From positions 108,018-172,017 of the forward strand of contig NZ_VFEV01000008.1 in assembly GCF_007858275.1 (NCBI RefSeq): a DNA stretch of 64,000 nt, in the 5' to 3' direction. The position numbers were made by a program, and so were the translations under genes. The stretch comes from Pseudomonas proteolytica (GTDB taxonomy: Bacteria; Pseudomonadota; Gammaproteobacteria; Pseudomonadales; Pseudomonadaceae). Of this stretch, positions 22,391 to 32,194 are shown one piece after another. Numbering within the stretch: position 1 is the stretch's first letter; each line of letters opens with the position of its first letter. Below the pieces are notes generated by a model. It was not told the DNA's origin. It made no database searches and worked only from the letters and a program-made list of their open reading frames with translations.

Positions 22391-24874
22391 TCAGAAAGCG
22401 TATTTGGTGCTCAGCATGAAGTTTCGCGGCTCACCGTAGGAACCGCTGTAGAAGTTGCCATCCAGGGAGCTGATGTACTTCTTGTCCAACAGGTTGTTGA
22501 CCGTCGCAGTCGCCGACCACTGCGATGTCAATTGATAGCGGGCCATCAGGTTGACGGTGGCGTAGTCGCCCTGCTTGACCTTCGCCGGTTGGCTGAAGCG
22601 CCAGGAGTCCACCGTCAGGTTGATCGCGCTTTGCCAGTTCACCCCGCCACCAATGGTCAGGCGCTCCAGTTCGCCGGGCAGGCGGTAGGTGGTCCAGACC
22701 TTGACCAGGTCGGCGGGGATGCTGCTTTTGACGCGCTCGTGCTGCTCATCCTTGACCACACTGTGGCTGTAGCTGGCAGCAAGGTTCCAGTCGGGCAGCA
22801 GTTCGCCACTGACTTCCATATCCATGCCACGGGTCTTGGTTTTTTTCGCCGCATAGGCAGTCAGGGTGTCACTGCCGACGACCATGCCATCGGCCACGGC
22901 GTCGTTCTCCAGGTCAACCTCGAACAAGGCAACAGAGGTGTTCAAGCGCCCGCCGTAGTAGTCGCTCTTGAGGCCGATTTCGTAGTTGTTGCCTTCACGC
23001 GGGTCCAGCAACCTGCCGCCCCGGTTACGGTAGGGCTGGGGTTTGAAAATGCTGGTGTAGCTGGCGTACAGCGAGTGGTTGGGCGTGAGGTCATAGACCA
23101 CGCCGGCATACGGCGTGACTTCACCATTGACTCGCACGCTGTCGTCGGTGTTGAAACGCACCATGTTCGCTACGTTGTAATGCAGCGAAGCGTCATAACG
23201 ATAGTTGCTGACCCGCGCCCCGAGGATCACCGACAATTCATCGGTGGGTTTTAGGCGCGTGGCCAGGTAAACACCGTTCTGCCACTGGTCGATGTTGTCG
23301 TCTTCGCGGTTGAAGTTGTAGGACGCGTACGGCGCATAGTTGTTCCAACTGTAGATATTCACCGGCTTGCCACTGACGCCGTTGTTGCTGGTGCCGTCGG
23401 CCAGCAGGTTGCCGAAACCGTTACGACGGTTTTCGTAGTCCTGAAAGTTGAAACCAAACACCAGCTCATGCTCGCGCCCCATCAACTGGAACGGGCCGGA
23501 AAACATGATATCCAGCCCTTTCTGCTCCTGGGTGTTGTCGCCCTTGGTGGCGGTGTAGCTCAGGCCGTTGCCGGTCTGGGCATTCACGAAGCCAGTGGTG
23601 GTACCGACGATGATCGAGTCATAGTCACGGGTGCCATACATTGCATTGGCGGAGACCTTCAGGGTCCAGTCATAGGCCAGCTTCTGCTCGATGGAAGCGA
23701 AGGTGTTGACCGACTCCTGGCGGTTGCTGCTGTCGCGGCTGGCCGGGTTGTCGGAGCGCGAGGTGCGCAGGCGCTTGCCGTTACTGTCGAGCAGCGGCAG
23801 GCCGGTGGTGGAGAAGCCCTTGGGGTCACTATCAAGGTATTCCACGCCCACCGTCAGCAGCGTGGCTTCGCTCAAGTCGGCTTCGAGCACGCCATAAACA
23901 ATGGTTTTTTCCTGCTGTAAATGGTCGGTAAAGCTGTTGCCCTGCTGATACGCCGCCACCGCCCTGCCCCGCAGATTACCGGTTTCGGTCAAGGGCCCGG
24001 ACACGTCCACTTCACTGCGGTACAAATCCCAGGACCCCAGCCCGGCGCTGACATAGCCCTTGAAAGTATCGGTCGGCTTCTTGCGAATCAGATTCACCGT
24101 GCCGGACGGATCACCAGTGCCCGACATCAGGCCCGAAGCACCACGCAGCACTTCAATCCGGTCGTAGATGGCCATGTCCGACAAGGCCTGGGCCAGCGCC
24201 TGACTGAACGCGAAGGACGTAGTCGGCATGCCATCGTACTGATAGTTGTCGATGGCCAGCCCACGGGAAAACACATACAAGCGGTCGCTGCCGGGGCTCT
24301 GTACGTTGATCCCCGGAGTCTGCTCCAGCACCTGGCCAATACTGCGCAGGTTCTGGTCATCGATGCGCTGGCGAGTGATCACACTGACGGTCTGCGGGGT
24401 TTCGCGCAGCGACAGGTTGAGCTTGGTCGCGGTCTGGGTCGACGCCACAGTATAGGACCCCGTGCCCTCACTGGTAGTCCCCAGGCCGGAAATGGTGGTG
24501 GCGCCCAATTGCAGGGTGTCGCCCTGCACTGCCGGCACCAAAATGTAAGTGCCATTGCCCTGGCGCTGGGCCTGCAAGCCACTGCCGACTAGCAGGCGCG
24601 CCAGGCCTTCCTCGACGCTATAAGTACCGCGCAGGCCGGTCGTGCTCATGCCCTGAGTCTGCTCACTGCTGAACGACAAGGTGACATTGGCGGCCGTGGC
24701 AAACAGGCTTAACGCCGAGCCCAAGGCGCCCGGCTGGATCTGGTAGACCACCGGCAGGCTTTGCGCCATGGCCTGGGTTGCCGCCAGGTTCAGGGCCGAA
24801 AAGGCACCAAGGGCCAATGCCAGGTGCACCGCCTTGGCAAGCGGCCGGGCGGCACGCAGAGAGAATCGTGACAT
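22391..24874 (-). CDS. TonB-dependent ferri-siderophore transducer-receptor with STN domain
   Basis: The product (about 827 aa) starts at ATG 24874 (AAGGAAA upstream). After a signal peptide it has an N-terminal STN/secretin-type signalling domain (about 50-125; QIQPGALGSALSLFATAANV, GLRGTYSVEEGLARLLVGSG), then plug (RETPQTVSVITRQRIDDQN; DRIEVLRGASGLMSGTGDP) and a barrel ending in LSTKYAF. This is the FpvA/FhuE/FoxA-like siderophore receptor type that signals through an anti-sigma factor. The adjacent fecR and fecI genes are the expected partners. Ligand probably a hydroxamate or pyoverdine-type siderophore; not determinable here. Confidence 0.9.
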   Translation of the reverse strand: MSRFSLRAARPLAKAVHLALALGAFSALNLAATQAMAQSLPVVYQIQPGALGSALSLFATAANVTLSFSSEQTQGMSTTGLRGTYSVEEGLARLLVGSGLQAQRQGNGTYILVPAVQGDTLQLGATTISGLGTTSEGTGSYTVASTQTATKLNLSLRETPQTVSVITRQRIDDQNLRSIGQVLEQTPGINVQSPGSDRLYVFSRGLAIDNYQYDGMPTTSFAFSQALAQALSDMAIYDRIEVLRGASGLMSGTGDPSGTVNLIRKKPTDTFKGYVSAGLGSWDLYRSEVDVSGPLTETGNLRGRAVAAYQQGNSFTDHLQQEKTIVYGVLEADLSEATLLTVGVEYLDSDPKGFSTTGLPLLDSNGKRLRTSRSDNPASRDSSNRQESVNTFASIEQKLAYDWTLKVSANAMYGTRDYDSIIVGTTTGFVNAQTGNGLSYTATKGDNTQEQKGLDIMFSGPFQLMGREHELVFGFNFQDYENRRNGFGNLLADGTSNNGVSGKPVNIYSWNNYAPYASYNFNREDDNIDQWQNGVYLATRLKPTDELSVILGARVSNYRYDASLHYNVANMVRFNTDDSVRVNGEVTPYAGVVYDLTPNHSLYASYTSIFKPQPYRNRGGRLLDPREGNNYEIGLKSDYYGGRLNTSVALFEVDLENDAVADGMVVGSDTLTAYAAKKTKTRGMDMEVSGELLPDWNLAASYSHSVVKDEQHERVKSSIPADLVKVWTTYRLPGELERLTIGGGVNWQSAINLTVDSWRFSQPAKVKQGDYATVNLMARYQLTSQWSATATVNNLLDKKYISSLDGNFYSGSYGEPRNFMLSTKYAF

Positions 24875-25000
24875 GGGGGTTTCCTTTCGTTGGCAGAACA
24901 TAGCAACAGTCGTAATCGCTGCTTTCGGTACATGGCCGAACGAAAATGAAAATCAGCAACCGCCGATGGGAATAATTCGCAAAAATAAAGCAACGGCCGC

Positions 25001-25948
25001 TCAGGCGGGTTCCACCGTGACCCAGTAACGCGTCACATAACGCACATTGACCGCGAGGGATTGGCGCAGGTTTTCAAGGACGGTGTCGGTGTCGTCAATA
25101 CGAAACGCCCCACTCAGGCGCAGGTCTGCAATTGCCGGTGCACAGCGCAGCACGCCGGCACGATAGCGCCCCAGTTCGGCGAGGAAATCCGCCAGGCGCC
25201 AGTCCACTACCGTCAACATGCCCTGGCTCCAGGCGCCTGCACCCGCAGGGGCCGGGGTGATCGGGCCGACCTGCTGGCGATTGAAACCGGACTGCTGCCC
25301 GGCATCGAGGCGCACGACTTGCACGGGGTTATCCAAGGGGCGCAACTCCACCGCCTGTTCGATCACACACACATCGGTGCGACCGGGCCCGCAGCGCACG
25401 GTGAAACGCGTCCCCAAGGCGCGCACCGTACCCTGGGGTGTCTGCACCACAAACGGCCGGCCCAGGACATCGCTGGCAGTGCGCACCAGAATCTCGCCAC
25501 GGTGCAGACGGATCGAACGCAACTGCCCGCTGAAGACAATATCCATGGCACTGTCAGTATTCAGGTCAACCTGGCTGCCATCTGACAAGCGCACATGCCG
25601 ACGCTGGCCGGTGGCGGTGCGTTGATTGGCCATCAGCGCCTGGTAGGGCACCGTCTCAGTGGCCAGCCAACCACCGCCGCCCACGGCCAGCAACACCGCG
25701 AGGATTTTCAACACCTCCCGGCGCCGAGCCCGCCCACCGGCGAGCGTGGTCAACGATACATCCGCCGGCAGGCCGGCCCATTGGCTGTGCAGTTTCTCCA
25801 CCCGGGCCCACGCCCGCGCATGCTCGGGACTTGCCTGCAGCCAGGTGCGCCAGGCCTGACGCTCTGCATCGCAAGGGTTCGTCCCCTTGAGCTGCACGTA
25901 CCAGATGGCCGCGGCTTCCAGGGTCTGGATATCGAGGGCGGTGCTCAT
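25001..25948 (-). CDS. FecR-family anti-sigma factor/regulator
   Basis: The 315-aa protein begins with the DUF4880 cytoplasmic anti-sigma domain (AAAIWYVQLKG, AWRTWLQASPEHARAWARVE), followed by one membrane segment (about 87-105, VLKILAVLLAVGGGGWLA), the periplasmic FecR domain (GQRRHVRLSDGSQVDLNTDS; GEILVRTASDVLGRPF) and a C-terminal STN-like part. It receives the signal from the STN receptor downstream and controls the FecI-type sigma. Start ATG overlaps the sigma gene stop (TGATG). Confidence 0.9.
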   Translation of the reverse strand: MSTALDIQTLEAAAIWYVQLKGTNPCDAERQAWRTWLQASPEHARAWARVEKLHSQWAGLPADVSLTTLAGGRARRREVLKILAVLLAVGGGGWLATETVPYQALMANQRTATGQRRHVRLSDGSQVDLNTDSAMDIVFSGQLRSIRLHRGEILVRTASDVLGRPFVVQTPQGTVRALGTRFTVRCGPGRTDVCVIEQAVELRPLDNPVQVVRLDAGQQSGFNRQQVGPITPAPAGAGAWSQGMLTVVDWRLADFLAELGRYRAGVLRCAPAIADLRLSGAFRIDDTDTVLENLRQSLAVNVRYVTRYWVTVEPA

Positions 25949-26448
25949 CAATCTTCCGTGAGCAGCAGGCAGCGGGTCATGGCGCGGATCAAGTGCTTTT
26001 TGACCGTGGTGACAGACACGCCATAACGCGCGGCGGTCGCCACATAGTTCAAGCCTTCCAGCTGAACCGCGAGAAAAATCTGCCGAGTGCGCTCGCCCAG
26101 GCCGTCGAGCAGGGTGTCTACGGCCACCAGGGTTTCGAAGATCAGCAGGCGGGTTTCCGGAGATATCTCCAGGGGTTCGGTGCGCAAAGCCAGGGCTTCC
26201 AGATAGGCCTGCTCGAGCGCGCGGCGGCGGAATTTGTCGATCATCAACGCCCTGGCGATGGCACTGAGGTAGGTCCGCGGCTCGCGAATCTGTGTCACGT
26301 CCCGGGAGGTCAGCAGGCGCACGAACGTGTCCTGCGCCAGGTCCGCAGCATCGCTGGCATTGCCCATGCGTGCGCGCAACCAGGCTTTGAGCCAGCCATT
26401 GTGTTCGCTGTACAACACCTGCAGCGCAGCATGATCGGGTGCGGACAT
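25948..26448 (-). CDS. FecI-family ECF sigma factor
   Basis: From ATG 26448 the protein is 166 aa, the normal length of FecI-type sigmas; the open frame reaches back to 26556 but crosses the Fur-box-like promoter region. Region 2 (DAADLAQDTFVRLLTSRD, PRTYLSAIARALMIDKFRRR) and region 4 (RQIFLAVQLEGLNYVATAAR, VTTVKKHLIRAM) are clear. It should direct transcription of the STN receptor gene in response to its siderophore. Confidence 0.9.
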   Translation of the reverse strand: MSAPDHAALQVLYSEHNGWLKAWLRARMGNASDAADLAQDTFVRLLTSRDVTQIREPRTYLSAIARALMIDKFRRRALEQAYLEALALRTEPLEISPETRLLIFETLVAVDTLLDGLGERTRQIFLAVQLEGLNYVATAARYGVSVTTVKKHLIRAMTRCLLLTED

Positions 26449-26468
26449 GGGCAGTAAAGACCAATAAT

Positions 26469-26492
26469 TCAATTGATAATGAATCGCATTGT
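26469..26492 (-). promoter_or_regulatory. Fur-box-like site of the fecI operon
   Basis: GACAATGCGATTCATTATCA (minus strand) resembles the 19-bp Fur consensus and lies 21-44 bases before the sigma gene start. Confidence 0.55.
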
Positions 26493-26652
26493 CTTGCCCG
26501 CACGGGATTTGCGCAAGATCGATTCTGTTACCCCTCAGCTTTTGACGCTCCTGCATCCCCGCTGTTAGTGTCCGCCCTCCTTCCCCGCAGATATCTGCCA
26601 GGTGCGACTTAGCCGCAATGCATCACCCCAGGGACAACAGATCATTCTCAAA

Positions 26653-28497
26653 ATGAACGGAGTTCAGCGCGTGCTTTTCACCCTACGCTTGCAACGCCTT
26701 ACCAGCCTTTCGGTGATCGCCGCCGCCCTCAGCCTCGGCGCCTGCCACAACGCCAGCAGTCCCGACTTGCCGCCCGCCCCGGAGCTGGGTTCGGGCTATC
26801 GCACCGACATGCACGTACGCCACGCCGAGCGCCACATGGCAGCGGCAGCCAACCCGCTGGCGGCCGAAGCCGGGCGAAGCATCCTGCGCCAGGGTGGCTC
26901 GGCCATCGATGCGGCCATCGCCATGCAGGCGGTGCTGACGCTGGTGGAGCCGCAGTCCTCGGGGATCGGCGGTGGCGCATTCATCATGCTGTGGGATGGC
27001 AAGCAGGTACGGGCCTATGACGGCCGTGAAACCGCACCGGCCAGCGCCACGCCCGATATGCTGCTCAATGCCGACGGCACACCGATGGCGTTTGCCCAGG
27101 CGCAGATCGGCGGCCGTTCGGTCGCGACCCCCGGTGTACTGCGCGCGCTGAAGATGGCCCACGAACAAAGCGGCCGCCTGCCCTGGGCGCAATTGTTTGC
27201 GCCGGCAATCCAGCTCTCCGAGCAAGGCTTTGCGATTTCTGCGCGCCTGCACAGCCTGATCGCCGCCGACCGCTACATCAGCCAGTCACCGGACATGGCG
27301 GCGTACTTCCTCAACGCCGACGGCAGCCCAAAGGCCACTGGCACCCTGTTGAAAAACCCGGCGCTGGCCAATGTATTCAAACGTATCGCCAAGGAAGGGC
27401 CCGACGCGCTTTACCACGGCCCGATCGCCGAGGAGATTGCACGCAAGGTCCAGGGCCATCACAACACTGGCCGCCTTGCGCTGAACGATCTCCAGGCCTA
27501 CCGCGCCAAGGAGCGTGCGCCGCTGTGCACCGACTACAAGCGCTGGCAGGTATGCGGCATGCCGCCGCCGTCTTCGGGTGGGGTGGCCATTGCGCAGATC
27601 CTCGGCACCTTGCAGGCCCTCGAAGCCCGCGACCCGCGCTGGGCCCTGGCGCCGCTCAAACCCGTGAAGACCGCGACTGCCGCTGGCCTGGAACCCTTAC
27701 CCGAGGCGGTGCATTTGATCGCCGAGGCCGATCGCCTGGCCTACGCCGACCGTGCGCAATATGTTGCCGATCAAGACTTCGTCGCCGTGCCGGTCGCGGG
27801 CCTCATCGCCCCCGGCTATCTGGCCAGCCGCGCGGCATTGATTGGCGAGCGCAGCATGGGCGTAGCCAAGCCCGGCCAACCGGCGGGGGTTCAGGTGGCT
27901 TACGCGCCAGATCGCTCGCCACTGCGTATTTCCACCTCGCAAGTGGTCGCTGTGGATGACCAGGGCGGCGCGGTGTCGATGACCACCACCATCGAAGCCG
28001 CGTTCGGCTCCCACGTGATGGTCCAGGGCTTCCTGCTGAATAATCAGATGACGGACTTTTCCTTTATCCCCGAAGAAAACGGCCAACCGGTGGCCAACCG
28101 AATCGAGCCGGGCAAACGCCCGCGTTCGTCCATGGCGCCGACCCTGGTGTTCGACCGCCAAAGCGGCGAGCTGCTGGCCACGGTCGGCTCCCCCGGCGGG
28201 TCGCAGATCATCGAATACGTGAGCAAATCCCTGGTGGGCATGCTCGACTGGAACCTCGACCCACAAGCCGCCATCAGCCTGCCCAACTTCGGTAGCCGCA
28301 ACGGCGCGACCGAGCTGGAACGAGGGCTGTTCAGCGCGCAATTGAAAGCGGCACTCAAGGACCGCGGGCACGCCTTGAGCGAGATCGATATGACCAGCGG
28401 CACCCAGGCCATCGTGCGAGTGCGCGATGCCCAGGGCAAGGCGACGTGGAGTGGCGGCGCGGATCCACGGCGTGAGGGCGAGGCGCTGGGGGATTGA
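26653..28497 (+). CDS. ggt: Gamma-glutamyltransferase (lipoprotein form)
   Basis: Transfers or hydrolyses the gamma-glutamyl group of glutathione. N-terminal hydrophobic stretch ends in a lipobox (LSLGAC), so the protein is likely membrane-anchored rather than free in the periplasm. Family marks: GGSAIDAAIAMQAVLTLVEP, SSGIGGGAFIML, the nucleophile Thr of the small subunit in ISTSQVVAVDDQGGAVSM (codon 27934-27936) and GSPGGSQIIEYV. Autocleavage before that Thr would give two subunits. Start choice: ATG 26653 or GTG 26671 (better Shine-Dalgarno CGGAG). Confidence 0.88.
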   Translation: MNGVQRVLFTLRLQRLTSLSVIAAALSLGACHNASSPDLPPAPELGSGYRTDMHVRHAERHMAAAANPLAAEAGRSILRQGGSAIDAAIAMQAVLTLVEPQSSGIGGGAFIMLWDGKQVRAYDGRETAPASATPDMLLNADGTPMAFAQAQIGGRSVATPGVLRALKMAHEQSGRLPWAQLFAPAIQLSEQGFAISARLHSLIAADRYISQSPDMAAYFLNADGSPKATGTLLKNPALANVFKRIAKEGPDALYHGPIAEEIARKVQGHHNTGRLALNDLQAYRAKERAPLCTDYKRWQVCGMPPPSSGGVAIAQILGTLQALEARDPRWALAPLKPVKTATAAGLEPLPEAVHLIAEADRLAYADRAQYVADQDFVAVPVAGLIAPGYLASRAALIGERSMGVAKPGQPAGVQVAYAPDRSPLRISTSQVVAVDDQGGAVSMTTTIEAAFGSHVMVQGFLLNNQMTDFSFIPEENGQPVANRIEPGKRPRSSMAPTLVFDRQSGELLATVGSPGGSQIIEYVSKSLVGMLDWNLDPQAAISLPNFGSRNGATELERGLFSAQLKAALKDRGHALSEIDMTSGTQAIVRVRDAQGKATWSGGADPRREGEALGD

Positions 28498-28533
28498 GAG
28501 CCAGCCCCCTAGCCACAGTCCTTGGTACGTCCC

Positions 28534-29628
28534 TTAGCGGCTGATCTTCAAGCCCTTGCGCGCCGTGTGCCGTTCCAGCGCCAGTTCGATCAGGCGGCTG
28601 ACCAGTTCGCTGTAGCTCATCCCCGCCGCCTGCCACAACTTGGGGTACATGCTGATGCGGGTGAAGCCGGGCAGTGAGTTGACTTCGTTGATCAGGACTT
28701 CACCGTCTTCACACAGGAACACATCCACCCGCGCCAGCCCGGCGCAGCCCAGCACTTCAAACGCCTCGACGGCCAGGGCACGGATGCGCTCGCTGGCCTC
28801 GACGCTGATGTCAGCCGGCACCAGCACTTGCGCGGCCTGGTCGTCGATGTATTTGCTGTCGTAGGAATAGAAGCCGTCACGGACCACGATCTCGCCACAA
28901 CCGCTGGCAACCGGACGCTCATTGCCCAGTACCGCGCATTCGATCTCCCGGCCTTTGACGGCGGATTCCACCAACACTTTTTCATCGAAGCCCAACGCCA
29001 GCTCAACAGCGGCCAGATACTCGGCTTCATTAGCGACTTTGCTCACGCCCACGGAGGAGCCTTGGTTGGCCGGCTTGACGAACAGCGGCAAACCGAGCTT
29101 TTGCCGTGCCTGGTCGAAGGTTGTGCGCGCCGCGTTGCCACGGTTGAGGGTGATAAAGGGCGCCACGGCAATGCCGGCATCGCGCAGCAGGCGTTTGCTG
29201 ATGTCCTTGTCCATGCACACCGCCGAGCCCAGCACATCGGACCCCACGAACGGCAGGTCTGCCATGCGCAGCAAACCTTGCAGGCAACCGTCTTCGCCAA
29301 GGGTGCCGTGGACAATCGGGAAGATCACATCGACGTGTTCCAGCAGGCCCTGGCCCGAGGTTTCCACCAGTTGCTGGCTGGCCTTGCCTGGCACTACCGC
29401 CAGTTCGCGGTTGGACTGGTTGAGGGCGATCAGCGCAGGGTTCTCCTGGTTGAGCAGGAAGTTCGAGGTGTCATTGAGGTGCCAGTGGCCAGCCTTGTCG
29501 ATGCCAATCAGCACCGGCTCGAAGCGCGTCCGGTCAAGGGCGTCGACGATGTTGCGTGCCGACTGCAACGACACTTCGTGCTCGGCCGAACGGCCACCAA
29601 AAATAATCCCTACCCGCAACTGACTCAT
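28534..29628 (-). CDS. ddlA: D-alanine--D-alanine ligase
   Basis: Makes D-Ala-D-Ala for peptidoglycan precursors in the cytoplasm. The 364-aa length equals E. coli DdlA and is longer than DdlB (about 306). N-terminal [18 protein letters not shown], central [15 protein letters not shown] (ATP-grasp) and C-terminal [21 protein letters not shown] with [11 protein letters not shown] are diagnostic. It stands alone, outside a mur-fts cluster, as usual for ddlA. Convergent with ggt. Confidence 0.92.
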   Translation of the reverse strand: MSQLRVGIIFGGRSAEHEVSLQSARNIVDALDRTRFEPVLIGIDKAGHWHLNDTSNFLLNQENPALIALNQSNRELAVVPGKASQQLVETSGQGLLEHVDVIFPIVHGTLGEDGCLQGLLRMADLPFVGSDVLGSAVCMDKDISKRLLRDAGIAVAPFITLNRGNAARTTFDQARQKLGLPLFVKPANQGSSVGVSKVANEAEYLAAVELALGFDEKVLVESAVKGREIECAVLGNERPVASGCGEIVVRDGFYSYDSKYIDDQAAQVLVPADISVEASERIRALAVEAFEVLGCAGLARVDVFLCEDGEVLINEVNSLPGFTRISMYPKLWQAAGMSYSELVSRLIELALERHTARKGLKISR

Positions 29629-29782
29629 GACCCGGCCTCACTGTAGAAAGTAAGGCTTATTACCACGGGCCGTCAGCGCTTCGCCACCGTTGCGACCGCG
29701 CACAATCGTACAAGACCCCGGCAGACAGCCGCCCCAGACTCAGTTAACGTAACTCCATCCGACATCTTTCGAAAAACATTCC

Positions 29783-30592
29783 ATGGGCAAACTCACCGCG
29801 AATATCGACTGGCTACACCGCGCGCCCCATGGCAGCGGCCTGGAGCGGATCGAAGCGTATTTTTCCGGGTTTGGCTTCGACCCTCATCGCCACGATACCT
29901 ACGCCATTGGCCACACTTTGTTCGGTGTGCAGAGTTTTCACTATCGCGGCAGCCAGACCCACAGCCTGCCAGGCACGACCATGGTGATCCACCCTGATGA
30001 GGTCCACGATGGCTGGGCCGGCAGCGATGAGGGCTTCAAGTACCGGATGATTTATGTAGAGCCGGCGCTGATCCAGCAGGTTCTCGGCGGCAAACCGTTG
30101 CCTTTTATCCACAACGGGCTGTCCAACGACCCGTGGCTGCACCGGGCCTGCCAGGCCTTTGTGCAGCAACTCGATTGCCCGCTGGACCCGATGCAGGAGC
30201 AAGACGCATTGTTCGACCTGGCCCACGCCCTGAACAACGCGTCGGGTATCAGCACCAGCAGCAAGACCTTTGACTACCAGGCCGCCGAGCGGGCCCGGGA
30301 ATTTATCCACAGCGCCTTGGGGCGCAGTATCACCCTCGATGAGATGGCCGCGCACTGCGGGCGGGATCGCTGGGCCTTGTCGCGGGATTTTCGCCTGTTA
30401 TTCGGCACCAGCCCCTACCGCTACCTGACCATGCGCCGCCTGGATCTGGTGCGCAACCTGCTGGGCCAGGGCCAGTCACTGGTGGATGCGGCGCTGATCG
30501 CCGGTTTCACCGACCAGAGCCACATGACTCGGCAATTTCGCAGCACCTTCGGTATCCCACCGTCACGCTGGGTGAAGATGCTCGGCCGCTAA
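29783..30592 (+). CDS. AraC-family transcriptional regulator
   Basis: The 269-aa protein has an N-terminal cupin-like AraC ligand-binding domain (HRHDTYAIGHTLFGVQSF, TMVIHPDEVHDG) and two C-terminal HTHs (SITLDEMAAHCGRDRWALS; SLVDAALIAGFTDQSHMTRQ) ending in FGIPPSRWVKMLGR. Family members of this type often control nearby exporters or amino-acid use; the next gene (MFS, opposite strand) is convergent, so the target is not evident. Confidence 0.9.
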   Translation: MGKLTANIDWLHRAPHGSGLERIEAYFSGFGFDPHRHDTYAIGHTLFGVQSFHYRGSQTHSLPGTTMVIHPDEVHDGWAGSDEGFKYRMIYVEPALIQQVLGGKPLPFIHNGLSNDPWLHRACQAFVQQLDCPLDPMQEQDALFDLAHALNNASGISTSSKTFDYQAAERAREFIHSALGRSITLDEMAAHCGRDRWALSRDFRLLFGTSPYRYLTMRRLDLVRNLLGQGQSLVDAALIAGFTDQSHMTRQFRSTFGIPPSRWVKMLGR

Positions 30593-30594
30593 CC

Positions 30595-30694
30595 TGTAGG
30601 AGCGAGCTTGCTCGCGAAAAACCTGAGAACGCCACGTTCATTCAGGATAAACGCAGTGCAGTTAAGCGCTTCGCGTGCAAGCTCGCTCCTACAC
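30595..30694. repeat. REP pair (TGTAGGAGCGAGCTTGC type)
   Basis: TGTAGGAGCGAGCTTGCTCG on the left and its inverse GCAAGCTCGCTCCTACA on the right enclose about 60 bases, filling the gap between convergent araC-like and MFS genes. Confidence 0.85.
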
Positions 30695-30699
30695 AAACC

Positions 30700-32103
30700 C
30701 TAAGCCGCCTCCAGAACCGGTCCGGGCCGCGATGACCTCAGTCGCAATGCCACCAGCGCTCCCACCAACGCGATGCCAGCGCTCCACCACAACGCCAACT
30801 CGATCCCCTGGGCCTGAGCCGCGCCCGTCGCGCCACCGGCGTTGGCCAGCGACACCAGCACCGCCAACCCCAGTGCCCCGCCGATCTGTTGCGTGGTCGA
30901 GGCCATGCCCGCCGCCACGCCCTGTTCTCCCGGCTTGACGCCAAGGCCTGCGGCCACCCACATCGCGGTCCAGGTCATGCCCTGGCCAAGGCTCAAGATA
31001 AAGATCCCCGGCAGCAACGACCAGAACCCCACCCCCGTGGGCAACGCCAGGCACACCAGGGCAATCCCCAGCGCCCCCGCCAACTGGCCGCTGACCAGGG
31101 TGTTGCGCAAGCCGATCTTGACCAGCGCGCGCTCGGCCAGCCAGATGCCCAGGGTGCACACCAGTGTCGCCGGCAAGAACGCCAGCCCGGCCTGCAGCAC
31201 GCTGTAGCCGTAGACTTGCTGGTAGTACAGCGCGAGGAAGTAGTACTGCACGCCGAAGCTGCTCATAAAGACAGCGGTCAGCACCATGGCCATGCGCAAC
31301 TCGCGGTAACCCAGCAGGCGCAGTGGCATCAACGGGTCACGGCCACGGTGCTCGATCCAGGCGAACAGCCCGAGCAAGGCCAGCGCCAGCAACATGCAGC
31401 CCAGGGTCGCGGGTGCCGTCCAACCCCATTCAGGCCCCTGCACCAGGGCGAACACCAGCAGGGTGCCGCCGACGGTAACGGTCAACGCGCCACTCACATC
31501 AAAACTGCGACCTCGGCTGCGCTCGCCATCGGCGGGGATCCAGTAGCGCGCCGCCAGCGCACAGCCGCCAGCCAAGGGCACGTTGACCAGAAACACCGCC
31601 TCCCAGCCCCACCATTGGGTCAGCACGCCGCCCAACAACGCCCCCAACGCCAGCCCGGCGGCCGACGCCGCACTCCACACCGCAAAGGCTCGGTTGCGCT
31701 GCGGCCCTTGCGCATAGTGCGTGTTGATCAACGCCAAGGTCGCCGGAAACAGCAGCGCACCGCCCACCCCTTGTACGGCGCGCGCCAGCACCAGCAGCAA
31801 CGCGCTGCCGCCCAGTACCGCCGCCAACGATGACAGCGCGTACAACGACTGGCCCACCCGGTACATACGGCGTTTGCCCAGCAGGTCCGTGGCCCGGCCG
31901 CCGAGCAATAGAAAACCGCCAAACGCCACGGTGTACGCACTGACCACCCACTGCAACTGTTGGGCAGAAAAGCCCAGGTGGCTGCCGATCTGCGGCAAGG
32001 CGACAAACACAATGGTCGCGTCCAGGGCGATGATCAGTTGGGCCGTGGCCAGCAACATCAGCATCCAGCCCGAGGGACGACTTGAGGGAATGGCGGGCAT
32101 CAC
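30700..32103 (-). CDS. MFS multidrug exporter, DHA2 family (14-helix type)
   Basis: The 467-aa protein carries ALDATIVFVALPQIGSHLGF (motif D1 of EmrB/QacA-type transporters), WVVSAYTVAFGGFLLLGGRA with GRATDLLGKRR (motif A), and RAVQGVGGALLFPATLALI (motif C). Fourteen hydrophobic segments are apparent. It is divergent from the LysR gene at 32195 and probably controlled by it. Substrate unknown. Confidence 0.9.
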   Translation of the reverse strand: MMPAIPSSRPSGWMLMLLATAQLIIALDATIVFVALPQIGSHLGFSAQQLQWVVSAYTVAFGGFLLLGGRATDLLGKRRMYRVGQSLYALSSLAAVLGGSALLLVLARAVQGVGGALLFPATLALINTHYAQGPQRNRAFAVWSAASAAGLALGALLGGVLTQWWGWEAVFLVNVPLAGGCALAARYWIPADGERSRGRSFDVSGALTVTVGGTLLVFALVQGPEWGWTAPATLGCMLLALALLGLFAWIEHRGRDPLMPLRLLGYRELRMAMVLTAVFMSSFGVQYYFLALYYQQVYGYSVLQAGLAFLPATLVCTLGIWLAERALVKIGLRNTLVSGQLAGALGIALVCLALPTGVGFWSLLPGIFILSLGQGMTWTAMWVAAGLGVKPGEQGVAAGMASTTQQIGGALGLAVLVSLANAGGATGAAQAQGIELALWWSAGIALVGALVALRLRSSRPGPVLEAA

Positions 32104-32118
32104 AACATCCTGTCTAAA

Positions 32119-32177
32119 AAAGAGTGCGGCCAGTGTCTTTCATGCCCAGCAGATGATAAATAGCCATATCACTCTTT
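32119..32177. promoter_or_regulatory. Inverted AAAGAGTG/CACTCTTT in the MFS-lysR divergent gap
   Basis: AAAGAGTG (32119-32126) and CACTCTTT (32170-32177) form an 8-bp inverted pair 43 bases apart between the divergent starts, a plausible LysR-type operator pair. Confidence 0.35.
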
Positions 32178-32194
32178 CAGTTATGACTTTAATC

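Noticed and set aside
28499..28533. GGGGG/CCCCC inverted pair between ggt and ddlA as terminator
   Set aside because: Short stem with a large loop and no T-run; not convincing.
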